Of a stretch of 61,157 bases of DNA, positions 17,222 to 26,082 are shown piece after piece. The position numbers and the translations under genes are program-made. Within the stretch, counting starts at the first letter, position 1. Every line of letters starts with the position of its first letter. Under the pieces are notes generated by a model. The model searched no databases and was not told the DNA's origin. It was given only the letters and a program-made list of their open reading frames with translations. This DNA is from Fidelibacterota bacterium (lineage in GTDB: Bacteria; Fidelibacterota; Marinisomatia; Marinisomatales; UBA1611). The stretch lies in contig JABHUQ010000115.1 in assembly GCA_018658715.1 (NCBI GenBank), forward strand, positions 1-61,157. Reading direction: 5' to 3'.

Positions 17222-18127
17222 TTAATCCCAATTACCAATCATTAAAACACTACCCTTTTCATCAACTACCATTCCGCCAAAATCTGAATTGTTCTTAACA
17301 AATTTCTGAATATCCGCTTCATCCATTATCATAAAAGATGTGGAAAGCGCATCTGCATCTGCTCCCGTCTTTGCCATGGACCAAGCTCCTAACCGATGTT
17401 GAACTGGCTTATAATTCGTAGGGGAAATAATGTGTTTTCCCTTTCCCATCCCTGAACCTGCCATGGCATTATGTTTTAAATTAACCTGCTTAATGTGCTC
17501 ATTGGTTTTTGGATGGTAAATGGTCATGGGCCAACCGGCTTCACCTTTTGGGGCTTGTTTGGCTAAAAAGGTACTTTTTCCACTATTGAGTAAAACGATT
17601 TCAATACCCCATTCCAAAAAAGTTCCCATGAGTTTATCTATAGCAAATCCTTTCCCAATGCCACCCAAGTCAATGGAAATGGGGTTATCCATCAACGTGA
17701 CTGTAAATGATTCTGCCTCCAAAAATAAACTGCCAATATTCTCTTGCTTATATAATTTAAATTCCGTCTCGTCTTTCCAATGGGTGATGATTTTTCCTAT
17801 AGTGGGATTAAAAGCACCATTTGTTTTGGCTTGAAGTTTTTGAGCAATGACCAAACATTCCATAGTATCTGTGCCGATGATGGTGGATTCACCAGGCTTT
17901 AAATGGTTGATTCTGGAGATATCACTATTTTCAACAAACCGACTTAAATCCTGCTCCAATAGATCCAATTGAATAAATGCTTCAGTGCTCGCTTGGGAAG
18001 CATAGGTTTTATCTGAATGCTGAATAAATACATCAAATACAGTTGCCATGGCTTTATGGGAAAACGAATGAATGCAATGTTTCTTCAGCCATTCTGAATC
18101 CATGTAGCACGATGGCTGATCATTCAT
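17222..18127 (-). CDS. apbE: ApbE-family FAD:protein FMN transferase
   Basis: 301 residues. ApbE motifs: 'MATVFDVFI' near 27-35, 'FNPTIGKI' near 106-113, 'SIDLGGIGKGFAID' at 151-164 and 'GADADALSTSF' near 251-261. The enzyme attaches FMN through a phosphoester bond to Ser/Thr of partner proteins. Many Gram-negative ApbE proteins are periplasmic lipoproteins; no signal peptide or lipobox is seen here, so this copy may act in the cytoplasm or have a mis-set start. It overlaps the Agl23-like gene by 8 bases and ends the long leftward locus that includes a multiheme cytochrome. No obvious flavinylation target motif was found in the neighbours. Confidence 0.85.
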   Translation of the reverse strand: MNDQPSCYMDSEWLKKHCIHSFSHKAMATVFDVFIQHSDKTYASQASTEAFIQLDLLEQDLSRFVENSDISRINHLKPGESTIIGTDTMECLVIAQKLQAKTNGAFNPTIGKIITHWKDETEFKLYKQENIGSLFLEAESFTVTLMDNPISIDLGGIGKGFAIDKLMGTFLEWGIEIVLLNSGKSTFLAKQAPKGEAGWPMTIYHPKTNEHIKQVNLKHNAMAGSGMGKGKHIISPTNYKPVQHRLGAWSMAKTGADADALSTSFMIMDEADIQKFVKNNSDFGGMVVDEKGSVLMIGNWD

Positions 18128-19640
18128 TGTTAATCCTATTCATATATGTATCATAAATATCTTTTTTGATATAACACAAAATTTCGACACTATGGCGCAA
18201 TTCCATTGGTTCGTCGAATAACGGAAGAAATAAAGATAACTCTCCCGGTCCTGCTTCTTCATAAAGTACATTTACTAATTCTTTTTCTAAATCTGGGGAA
18301 ATCAAAATGATAGATGCGTTTCTAGCATTCTGCGGTACATGATTCCAATAGCCAACATTGTCCAAATGGCGTAAATACCAGGGGAATGGCCAATAATCGT
18401 CGTCCATCGCAATAATAAATACAGACACGTCCACTTGATCCGCAACATCATAGATCTTTGATTCTATGGTGAGAATATCTTTTGTGGGATGCGCATACAC
18501 ATGTGGATTATTCTGGTCTGCTTCATTCATAATATTATAGGAAAAAGCTTGTAAAAAGATCAATCCAGATAAGACTCCAATGACACCATATCGGAGAATA
18601 GGATTTTCAAATACATGATAAATGGTATAGGTCGCCACCAATATAACACCCGGCATCACACCCAAAAGATTCCATGGTGTTTTGTAGGGTATGATAGATA
18701 AAATCACTAAAAGGATCAATGAATACCAAAATAGGAAATTTACAATTAACGGCTGATTCTTGATCCGAAGGTTAAGTAAAAAAGCGATAAATAGTATTCC
18801 TTCTGCCCAGTGTAAACTATTCCATGAATAACCAAATGGAAATAAAATATTCAAATAATAATACCAGGGTTGGTTGTGGATACCTTCATCTGCAACTCGG
18901 TACATATACGGTGAAAAGGCAGAAAAGAAATCGGTGCTATTGGGTATGTCCTGAAGAAAATCAGAGAAAAAGAGAAAGACCAACCCAAATGCAATTCCTA
19001 TGACAAAAAGAATTTTCTTCAATGGAATTTTAATCCTTAATCCATTTTTATAATGGAGAATTGCATAGGCACCTAACATAGATGACACAATGATCGGCCA
19101 TGTCTCCTTTGTAGCCATAATTCCACCCAAGACAAGCCCGGATAGTATGAGCCATGATTGTTTTTTTGTTTTAAGATATTGATAGATTCCAACCATGAAT
19201 TCAAATGTCATCGTGACTACAAATATTTCATGTATAAAATATCGACTATAAAAAATTAATGATGGTGAAATGGCCATGAGTCCCGCCGCAAAAAGTACAA
19301 CATCATTTTTCAGTGATTTCCAGAATCCAAAGGTAAGCCAAATTAGAATCAACCCAACGAACGCTGTAATACCCCGGAGAAAGAATTCATTAAACTCTTG
19401 GATATCCCATAATAACCCACGAACAACTGCAAAAAGAGCAGATGTATAATAAAATATGGGGCCGTGATGCTGGTGTGGATTGTAGTCGAAACGACCTGCT
19501 TCCATCACTTCAGCAAGTTTCATTGCATTGATGGCTTCATCCCCATGCATGGGACGATCAGATAATTGTGAAAAACGGAAAAGTACCGCTATTATAATAA
19601 TCGACAGAACAAGAGCTGTTCTGGTACGATTCAAGGTCAT
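18120..19640 (-). CDS. Agl23-like membrane glycosyltransferase (GT39 relative)
   Basis: 506 residues with about ten to eleven transmembrane segments. The first luminal/periplasmic loop has 'DRPMHGDEAINAMKLAEV' (about 27-44) with the catalytic-type Asp-Glu pair and 'HHGPIFYY', which is the start of the TIGR03663 family (flippase-activity-associated protein Agl23), related to protein O-mannosyltransferases and ArnT. Such enzymes use polyprenyl-linked sugars on the outer face of the membrane. It overlaps its upstream neighbour by four bases (ATGA). The family call is good; the acceptor is unknown, though the exported proteins encoded just upstream are candidates. Confidence 0.75.
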   Translation of the reverse strand: MTLNRTRTALVLSIIIIAVLFRFSQLSDRPMHGDEAINAMKLAEVMEAGRFDYNPHQHHGPIFYYTSALFAVVRGLLWDIQEFNEFFLRGITAFVGLILIWLTFGFWKSLKNDVVLFAAGLMAISPSLIFYSRYFIHEIFVVTMTFEFMVGIYQYLKTKKQSWLILSGLVLGGIMATKETWPIIVSSMLGAYAILHYKNGLRIKIPLKKILFVIGIAFGLVFLFFSDFLQDIPNSTDFFSAFSPYMYRVADEGIHNQPWYYYLNILFPFGYSWNSLHWAEGILFIAFLLNLRIKNQPLIVNFLFWYSLILLVILSIIPYKTPWNLLGVMPGVILVATYTIYHVFENPILRYGVIGVLSGLIFLQAFSYNIMNEADQNNPHVYAHPTKDILTIESKIYDVADQVDVSVFIIAMDDDYWPFPWYLRHLDNVGYWNHVPQNARNASIILISPDLEKELVNVLYEEAGPGELSLFLPLFDEPMELRHSVEILCYIKKDIYDTYMNRINNE

Positions 19641-20314
19641 TTCAATGGAAGTCCGTATACGGCTACTTCAATATAATGATTCAAATCGTTATTAGTATTT
19701 CCCCTACTGTAAAATTTAACATAGCGACCTGTGACACCCTTTGCATCAATAAGCTTCCCTTCGGACGTTTCTACATAATGCATATCCTTTCCAATGCCAA
19801 ATCCGGAAGAATTATCTATATCGTTATTGAAAAGTGTTGTCACATTTTCTGTCATATCTTTGTCATCTGCAGCTTGCACCACAACATCAAAATAGACACG
19901 TGCCTGTTTATGGAAATGCCAAAAAACAATGGCATACATTTTATAATGTGCACCAAGATCAACAGTTACATCCTGAAGAAAAGGGCCTAATTCCACAAAG
20001 CTACCTTCAGCTGCATTCTTATCTCCATCCGTGATCATTTCAATTTCTCCAATGACAGGAAAATCATCCGAACTGTATACTGTTTTTCCTAATGCAACAT
20101 TTTCTGTTCCAGTAGGCACTAAAAAGGCTGGGCGTGGCTTTCCCAATGGTTTTTGGAGATTCTTCACATTCAAATTTTGGGGCGTACCAATAAACATAGG
20201 TTTCGGTAATTCCAATTTAATTGGAACCAATTTTATATCCTGTGAAAATAATATTGATACCAATCCAAGAGTGGCGATAATGATCATTCTTAAAGATTTT
20301 GTAATGTGTTTCAT
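19637..20314 (-). CDS. exported discoidin (F5/8 type C)-like protein
   Basis: 225 residues. Signal peptide at about 1-25 (cut after ILFSQ). From about residue 70 the sequence 'GTENVALGKTVYSSDDFPVIGEIEMITDGDKNA' and then 'QDVTVDLGAHYKMYAIVFWHFH', 'GRYVKFYSRG' and 'NHYIEVAVYG' follow the jelly-roll F5/8 type C fold used for carbohydrate or surface binding. There is no catalytic domain. It lies between a b-type-looking membrane protein and the Agl23-like gene (ATGA overlap), so it is probably a periplasmic partner of the cytochrome set. Confidence 0.6.
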   Translation of the reverse strand: MKHITKSLRMIIIATLGLVSILFSQDIKLVPIKLELPKPMFIGTPQNLNVKNLQKPLGKPRPAFLVPTGTENVALGKTVYSSDDFPVIGEIEMITDGDKNAAEGSFVELGPFLQDVTVDLGAHYKMYAIVFWHFHKQARVYFDVVVQAADDKDMTENVTTLFNNDIDNSSGFGIGKDMHYVETSEGKLIDAKGVTGRYVKFYSRGNTNNDLNHYIEVAVYGLPLK

Positions 20315-20328
20315 AAATGTATTCCTAA

Positions 20329-20748
20329 TTATCCTTTATCCTGTCGTGAAAAATTTAAGTAAAGTAGAGCCAATAAAAACATTCCGATTGCAGTATAAAA
20401 ATGGACTTGTAAGAGAAAATGCTGTATGGAAGATGGAAACCATGTATTCATACTGAAAAGAATAGATAATGCGTTGGGAATAAAAAATATTAAATAGACC
20501 CAGACGATTTTTTTGGCGCATTTATTTTGTGACGAATCCTTGAACCCAATTCCCACAGATTTTACCCACAAAAAAGCTCCGATAGCCACTAGTATTGAAA
20601 ATATGGGCGCAATAGTAGCGTGAGAAATCATCCACCATCCGGTTTGCACATTTTCTCCATACAATAGTGGGAGAAATCCTGTTATAACCAAGAGTATAAA
20701 TGCGCCAAGTCCTAACTTGAAGATTAAACTTTGTATACTCTGATTCAT
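20329..20748 (-). CDS. small four-helix membrane protein, possible b-type cytochrome anchor
   Basis: 139 residues from ATG 20748, which overlaps the stop of the multiheme cytochrome gene by one base (TGATG); the longer reading would start inside that gene. Four hydrophobic helices. Histidines in helix 2 ('MISHATIAPIF') and helix 4 ('LLQVHFYTAIG') are placed as in membrane proteins that hold heme b. With the adjacent c-type cytochrome this suggests a quinone-oxidising or -reducing membrane module. I know of no exact family match; the heme proposal is inference from the histidines and the context. Confidence 0.55.
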   Translation of the reverse strand: MNQSIQSLIFKLGLGAFILLVITGFLPLLYGENVQTGWWMISHATIAPIFSILVAIGAFLWVKSVGIGFKDSSQNKCAKKIVWVYLIFFIPNALSILFSMNTWFPSSIQHFLLQVHFYTAIGMFLLALLYLNFSRQDKG

Positions 20749-22601
20749 CAGTGTTCTTCCCTTTGGGATGAACCAAGCCAGCATTGCAATTTATGAAAGA
20801 AAAATAATATCACTAATGACACGACCGAAAAGACTGACATATAAATGATCCCTTTCAACCAGGGACGAAAAATAAATGCATTGGCAAATAGTTGAGCCGC
20901 AACTAATTCCTGACTCTGAAAATCAACCATTATAGCATTATCTGTTTTTAGGGGAGAATCCACAGAAATTAGACTGGTATAAAATGGAGCATCAACGCCG
21001 TGACAATCGGTACATCCATTTCTTCCCAACGCCATGGAAACAGGACGTACATTATGGGCAATAGGCCAAGTATATGGATTTGCTATTTCATTTTCTTCCG
21101 ATATTAAGCCATTCGTACGGTTAAAATATATTTTGCCACCACTGACATAAACGGGTACCCCTTCCGACCTTTGTCCTGATAATTGATCTAAAATAGTCTT
21201 AATGTGTGACTCATTTATAGATGGCCAAGATCCTTCATTATTCAATGCCAAGGTTAACAAAATATCCGAGACGATAAATTCATAATTATCTCTGTTGATT
21301 GGAGAAATATCATTTCCATTTTTCCATCCCCAATAGGATGGCCAAACCATATTCACAGGTTCGATTATACCATCACCATTTTCTTCAAAAACAGGCGTTA
21401 TAATATGGGGTAATGTATTATCTGCTTTATTGATGCCATGAGTGCCTAATCCATGTCCCATGGATGTTTTCGCCAGCATTGAATTATCTTTAGGCATTTC
21501 TCCCGAATGACAGGAAGTACAAGATAGCTTTTCTAAATGAAGGGGCGGCAATCCGTTATGCGTTGGAACAGGTCCTTTATTATTATGGGAAACGGTTGAC
21601 CCATTTTCATCAATTGAATGGCAGCCTGCACAAGTGAAGTCTGCTAATTCTGGCGAATTTTCTTCCGCACTTTCATTGTCATAACCACGAATCATATTAT
21701 GATCCAAACCGTTTCGATGGCAATCCACACAATTCATTCCACGTTGAAGATGAATATCTTGACCGTGCTGCCAGAATTCTGAACGCTCTTTATCCACTAC
21801 CATAGTTGAATGGCAGAAATAACAATTCTTGTTTGGGATATTTCGCGTTACATCAAAAAAGACTTCATCTTTTTCATTAAAAGCTATTCTATCATAATTG
21901 ACTTGAGGCGGAAGGGCTTTTGATTCATCCGGTGCCAATCCATAATATATGTCATAATGGTCCGGCATATCTTTGGCTGATCCACTTACATCTGCAAATG
22001 ACGACATACTCGCAGAAGCCCAGCGGAAATTTTCTTTTTTGAATTGTTTGGCTACATGAGACCGATCTGCTGCTGAATTCACATCATGACAAACCAAACA
22101 ATTCACTTCCACCTTTCCTGATATATTCCAGCGAAAGGAATTTTCCTTTTCCCAGCGTTCGTCCTGTTCACCGACACTTCCACCGGGATGATGGCGACCA
22201 AATATTTTAATAAATTCAAATGGGGACATACCAAAATCATCCGGATGGATGGCGCTATTCCAATAGCGATAACTTAAAGGAATTTGAGTTAATGTTTTCG
22301 GATTAGCGTAGATCCAGGGTTGTCCATTTCGCCCAGATTCAATATTGCTCCCTGCATTGAAATGCCAACCAGAACGCACCGTTTGGTAATCATGACAGGT
22401 ACCACAGGTCATTTCTGTAGAAAATGGTAACTGTAATTCTTGATACATGCGAATGGCAGAACTATCATGATCCATCAATTTGATGCGATGAACCGCTGGT
22501 GAACGGCTGCCGTCAGGTGAATCCCCTAATTTTGTTTGTCCCAACAATATTTGTCCGAATAGGATACAACTGAACAAGGTAAAAATAGAACGATTATTCA
22601 T
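20748..22601 (-). CDS. seven-heme c-type cytochrome, membrane-anchored
   Basis: 617 residues. A signal peptide (about 1-21) and seven CxxCH heme c motifs starting at residues 66, 168, 260, 291, 324, 361 and 530, plus many other histidines for axial ligation. A single transmembrane helix near 583-603 anchors the C-terminus, with a short cytoplasmic tail. The spacing, with long heme-free stretches between motifs 1-3 and 6-7, resembles tetrathionate-reductase/hydroxylamine-type multiheme proteins, but I cannot assign one. It is followed directly by the small membrane protein, with which it probably forms a complex. It starts 19 bases after the last oxidoreductase gene of the sugar locus on the same strand. 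Confidence 0.8.
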   Translation of the reverse strand: MNNRSIFTLFSCILFGQILLGQTKLGDSPDGSRSPAVHRIKLMDHDSSAIRMYQELQLPFSTEMTCGTCHDYQTVRSGWHFNAGSNIESGRNGQPWIYANPKTLTQIPLSYRYWNSAIHPDDFGMSPFEFIKIFGRHHPGGSVGEQDERWEKENSFRWNISGKVEVNCLVCHDVNSAADRSHVAKQFKKENFRWASASMSSFADVSGSAKDMPDHYDIYYGLAPDESKALPPQVNYDRIAFNEKDEVFFDVTRNIPNKNCYFCHSTMVVDKERSEFWQHGQDIHLQRGMNCVDCHRNGLDHNMIRGYDNESAEENSPELADFTCAGCHSIDENGSTVSHNNKGPVPTHNGLPPLHLEKLSCTSCHSGEMPKDNSMLAKTSMGHGLGTHGINKADNTLPHIITPVFEENGDGIIEPVNMVWPSYWGWKNGNDISPINRDNYEFIVSDILLTLALNNEGSWPSINESHIKTILDQLSGQRSEGVPVYVSGGKIYFNRTNGLISEENEIANPYTWPIAHNVRPVSMALGRNGCTDCHGVDAPFYTSLISVDSPLKTDNAIMVDFQSQELVAAQLFANAFIFRPWLKGIIYMSVFSVVSLVILFFFHKLQCWLGSSQREEH

Positions 22602-22620
22602 GATTTAATTCGTATATAGA

Positions 22621-23961
22621 TTAAATGACAAATTCACTTTTATTATATTTTACCGGTGATGCATTTTCAACTGCTTCATTCACTTTTAGAACAGCCACCG
22701 CTGTTTCATAGCCCACTTCAGCCGGACAATTCAGTGTTTCTGTACCACGAATGGAATTAAAGAAATTTTCCAAATGTGGTTTATGATAGGGATCATTGAA
22801 GGTAATGGGTAATTCATATTTCGGTGGAGCCACTGTTTCCCGCACGTCCAATACAGCACCATTGGTTGGTGACGGTGCATCTTCCACTGGTGAGTTGATA
22901 AATCCTTTATCTACCCATTTGTCCCATAAAGGTGCAGATTGTTCTCTATAGATACCTGCCCGCCCTGCGGATTCAGAGATTTGCAATGTTCCTTTATCGC
23001 CCATGAAATTTTCAAAATAACCTAAATTGCTGTTGGTGGTAATCGTTTGGTATGATGCTCGGACTTTTCCTTCCGGTGTATCAAATTCAAATAACGCCAT
23101 AACTGTATCATACCATTCATGCGTTTTCTTATCATAATAATCGGTTCCACCGGATGCCATGACTGATGATGGTACTGCATCCAAAAACCAGCTATAGATA
23201 TCAATTTGGTGCGACCCAAGATCAACGACCGGTCCACCACCTAATCCTTTATACCAACGCCAATTCCGGAATTGTGCCATTGATTTAAATCCATACTTTT
23301 CTAATCTTTCATGGGGGATAGCATATTTATCCGGCCAACCTAAATCAGGCTGTATCGCACGATTCCATTGACCATTAATGGTGGTAATGCGACCCAGCAT
23401 TTTGGATTCTTTAATAATATTTTCGTAACAGTGGATGTAACGTGGATTACTCCGACGCTGATGGCCCACTTGTAACAGTTTCCCACTTATCTGGGTCGCT
23501 TCAACAATTTGCCGCGCACCCTCCAATGTATTGGACATTTCTTTTTCACAATACACATGTAGCCCAGCTTCCAAACATGCTGTGGCATGTTCTGCATGCC
23601 AAAAATCTGGTGTAGCTATGATGACTGCATCCAAATCTTTTTCTATTGCCAGCATTTCTTTATAATCTTCATACTTATTCAATTCATGACCATATTTTCT
23701 CAATAGGCGATATACACGCTTTTGGCTGTATTCTGACCAAATATCGCACACAGCTTTAAATCGAATTCCAGGGATTTTCAAACAGGCATTCATGAGCACC
23801 TGACCTTCTGCGCCAGCGCCCAATAAAGCTACATTTATATCACTCACTCCAAAGGTCTTTCCACCTTTAAGTACATGGGGCACCAAAATGAGACTGGCGC
23901 CTACTGCTGCACTTGATTTAATAAATTGTCGTCTATCTATATTTTTGTTATTATTACTCAT
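22621..23961 (-). CDS. Tat-exported Gfo/Idh/MocA-family oxidoreductase
   Basis: 446 residues. The N-terminus has a Tat signal ('NIDRRQFIKSSAAVGASLILVP'), so the folded protein with its bound cofactor should be exported. A Rossmann motif follows ('VALLGAGAEGQV' near 43-54), then 'EKEMSN' in place of the usual EKP (near 141-146), and a C-terminal alpha/beta domain with 'VVDLGSHQIDIYSWFL'. The glutamate-lysine is kept but the following proline is replaced. Family members oxidise sugar hydroxyls with a tightly held NAD(P). The gene is nine bases downstream of another member and 20 upstream of the cytochrome gene. Confidence 0.85.
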   Translation of the reverse strand: MSNNNKNIDRRQFIKSSAAVGASLILVPHVLKGGKTFGVSDINVALLGAGAEGQVLMNACLKIPGIRFKAVCDIWSEYSQKRVYRLLRKYGHELNKYEDYKEMLAIEKDLDAVIIATPDFWHAEHATACLEAGLHVYCEKEMSNTLEGARQIVEATQISGKLLQVGHQRRSNPRYIHCYENIIKESKMLGRITTINGQWNRAIQPDLGWPDKYAIPHERLEKYGFKSMAQFRNWRWYKGLGGGPVVDLGSHQIDIYSWFLDAVPSSVMASGGTDYYDKKTHEWYDTVMALFEFDTPEGKVRASYQTITTNSNLGYFENFMGDKGTLQISESAGRAGIYREQSAPLWDKWVDKGFINSPVEDAPSPTNGAVLDVRETVAPPKYELPITFNDPYHKPHLENFFNSIRGTETLNCPAEVGYETAVAVLKVNEAVENASPVKYNKSEFVI

Positions 23962-23969
23962 TGGTTTCC

Positions 23970-25307
23970 TTACAATGTCCAGCCATCACGATATTCTTTA
24001 TGAATAAAAGCATTAGCTTCATCATGATTAGTGAATTGACCTTTTTTGCCATCCCAGTCCAAAACCATATTATTGTCTTTTACACGCAATGCAATACAAC
24101 CCAACAACATAGTTTCTGTCAATTTAGAAGCATATTCAAAATGCGATGTTGTAGCAGGTCCACCTTTGATGGCTTGGATCCATTCTTCACGAATTCCAGG
24201 TGATCTTGGAATGGATTTTTTCGGACGTTTATAGGTTTGCATAGCCGTTTCTGGAATAATGCGTGGACTATTTCCATAGGTAGAACACATCAATTTTCCT
24301 TCGGTACCATAGAATAGTACACCGCCACCGCCATCGCCCATTTTACGGCCCGGTTCCAATTCTTTTGGTCTCGGTGGCATAAGTCCACCATCATACCAAA
24401 CCATTTTTACAGGGACCATGCCTTCCCGAGCTGGGAATTCATACGTTACCATGGAAGCATGAGGGTAGGTTTCATCATTAATCGAACTCGAACTTGCCTG
24501 AACAGTATCTGGATATTCCATTTTCAATGCCCAGTACGGGTGATCAATTAAGTGAGCGCCCATATCACCCAAAGCTCCTGTACCATAATCCCACCAACCA
24601 CGCCATGCAAATGGCACATATGCTGGATGATAAGGTCGCCATTTTGCTGGTCCCAACCATTGATTCCAATCCAACGTTTCCGGAACAGATGGCAATGTTT
24701 CCGGTCTTCCAATGCCTTGGGGCCAAACAGGACGATTCGTCCATACATGAACTTCTGTTACATCACCAATAGCGCCATCCCAAATCCATTCATTGATTAA
24801 ACGTCCACCTTCTCCTGCGTGTCCTTGGTTGCCCATTTGAGTAACCACATTCATTTCTTTTGCTTTTTTCGCCAACATCCGTGCTTCATAAACCGTGTGG
24901 GTCAATGGTTTTTGAACATAAACATGTTTCCCTAAATCCATTGCTGCCATGGCAACGACTGCATGATTGTGATCTGGCGTTGTAACCGTTACAGCATCAA
25001 TACCTTTTTCTTTTTCCAACAAAACGCGAAAATCAGTGTAGCGATTTGCATTAGGGAAATCATTAAATGTTTTAGCTGCTTTCAATTCGTCCACATCACA
25101 TAATGCAACAATATTTTCAGAAGCCACACCATGCGTATCAGAATATCCTTTTCCACCTACACCCACACAAGCAATATTCAATTTATCGCTGGGTGCCGTA
25201 TATCCTGTTCCACCCAACACATATCGCGGTACGATGGTAAATGCCGCAGCTACAGTAGTGGATTTTTTAATAAAATCTCTCCGGTTCAATGGTTTTTGAT
25301 TTTTCAT
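23970..25307 (-). CDS. Tat-exported Gfo/Idh/MocA-family oxidoreductase
   Basis: 445 residues with a Tat signal ('LNRRDFIKKSTTVAAAFTIVP'), Rossmann motif 'ACVGVGGKGYSD' near 45-56, 'VQKPLTH' as the EKP equivalent near 132-138, and 'GTGALGDMGAHLIDHPYWAL' in the C-terminal domain. It is clearly a paralogue of the protein at 26083-27480, sharing 'VLGG.GYT.PSDKLNIA' and 'QMGNQGHAGEG' almost word for word. Such proteins are common beside DUF1080 proteins in glycoside-keto-sugar pathways. AAGAGA precedes the ATG. Substrate unknown. Confidence 0.88.
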   Translation of the reverse strand: MKNQKPLNRRDFIKKSTTVAAAFTIVPRYVLGGTGYTAPSDKLNIACVGVGGKGYSDTHGVASENIVALCDVDELKAAKTFNDFPNANRYTDFRVLLEKEKGIDAVTVTTPDHNHAVVAMAAMDLGKHVYVQKPLTHTVYEARMLAKKAKEMNVVTQMGNQGHAGEGGRLINEWIWDGAIGDVTEVHVWTNRPVWPQGIGRPETLPSVPETLDWNQWLGPAKWRPYHPAYVPFAWRGWWDYGTGALGDMGAHLIDHPYWALKMEYPDTVQASSSSINDETYPHASMVTYEFPAREGMVPVKMVWYDGGLMPPRPKELEPGRKMGDGGGGVLFYGTEGKLMCSTYGNSPRIIPETAMQTYKRPKKSIPRSPGIREEWIQAIKGGPATTSHFEYASKLTETMLLGCIALRVKDNNMVLDWDGKKGQFTNHDEANAFIHKEYRDGWTL

Positions 25308-25319
25308 ATTAATCTCTTG

Positions 25320-25440
25320 TTATTTTTCAATGATCCAAATATTTCTATATTGCACAGGATTTCCATGATCTTGCAACAAAAAAACCCTGGTTTTTGCGTG
25401 CGTAAATCTATAGTGTCACAGGTGGGTTTTGGCACAGCAA
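25320..25440 (-). pseudogene. remnant of a DUF1080 protein (C-terminal end only)
   Basis: Reading leftward, the last 18 codons before a TAA at 25322-25320 give 'LQDHGNPVQYRNIWIIEK', the unmistakable C-terminal strand pair of DUF1080 proteins. Upstream of that the frame is broken: a run of seven T (- strand) appears to carry a frameshift, and no start or N-terminal part is left between here and the intact DUF1080 gene at 25453. So this is a truncated, decayed copy. A recombination between DUF1080 copies that removed most of one of them would explain it. Confidence 0.65.
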
Positions 25441-25452
25441 TATTTTGATGAA

Positions 25453-26061
25453 TTAATCTAGTTCTTTAACCATGATATTTCTGTAGCGAACCACACTTTT
25501 TGGGTCGTGGGCTTGAATGGCGAAAGACCCTTTGTCAATCCGTCTTCCACCGGTCACGCCTTCTAATTCATTATAATCCACCACCACTTTGCCATTTACC
25601 TTGGTGACCACATGTTTTCCATCCACTGTCACTTCCAAGGTGAACCATTCATTGTCATTGGCCATTGGATCAAATGAACGAACCACACCCCAGAGACTGC
25701 CATTCTTCACTGGATCGCCATGAGATGTATTTACTTGCACTTCATATCCACGGCTGGGCCAGGATTCTTCATATTGAGTATGAAAATACAATCCGGAGTT
25801 ACTTCCGGGGCTTGTCATAATTTCACATTTGAATTCAAAATTCTTGAATTCTCGATCTGAAAATAAATGGGCGCGGTTTCCCCGAACAACTATGGCGCTA
25901 TTTTCTACGCGAAAATCACCATTTTCACTGGCACGCCAGCCGGTAAGGTCTTGACCATTGAACAGGGGTGTCAATCCTTCATCTGAAGATGTTTTCATCA
26001 TAATGGCGGCGAATACGATGCCAAATATTGTAATCACGCTGATCATTATTTTTTTATTCAT
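25453..26061 (-). CDS. exported DUF1080 protein (3-keto-glycoside hydrolase/lyase-like)
   Basis: 202 residues from ATG 26061, chosen because AAAGGA lies eight bases upstream; the longer reading begins at a TTG. A hydrophobic N-terminus (about 4-22) serves as signal or anchor. The DUF1080 concanavalin-like domain shows 'LFNGQDLTGWRA', 'NSGLYFHTQ', 'YEVQV' and 'VRYRNIMVKEL'. DUF1080 members have been linked to hydrolysis or lyase cleavage of 3-keto-disaccharides made by Gfo/Idh/MocA dehydrogenases; that is family knowledge and fits the flanking oxidoreductase genes. Location is inferred to be periplasmic. Confidence 0.85.
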   Translation of the reverse strand: MNKKIMISVITIFGIVFAAIMMKTSSDEGLTPLFNGQDLTGWRASENGDFRVENSAIVVRGNRAHLFSDREFKNFEFKCEIMTSPGSNSGLYFHTQYEESWPSRGYEVQVNTSHGDPVKNGSLWGVVRSFDPMANDNEWFTLEVTVDGKHVVTKVNGKVVVDYNELEGVTGGRRIDKGSFAIQAHDPKSVVRYRNIMVKELD

Positions 26062-26082
26062 AATTTGTTCCTTTGTCAAGAT

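Noticed and set aside
24494-24800. Rightward reading frames inside the oxidoreductase gene at 23970-25307
   Set aside because: They lie antisense to a clear family member, have no ribosome site and no recognisable domain.
25131-25448. Rightward 105-codon reading frame over the DUF1080 remnant
   Set aside because: The - strand reads as a DUF1080 end in the same stretch, and the + strand frame has no protein-like features.
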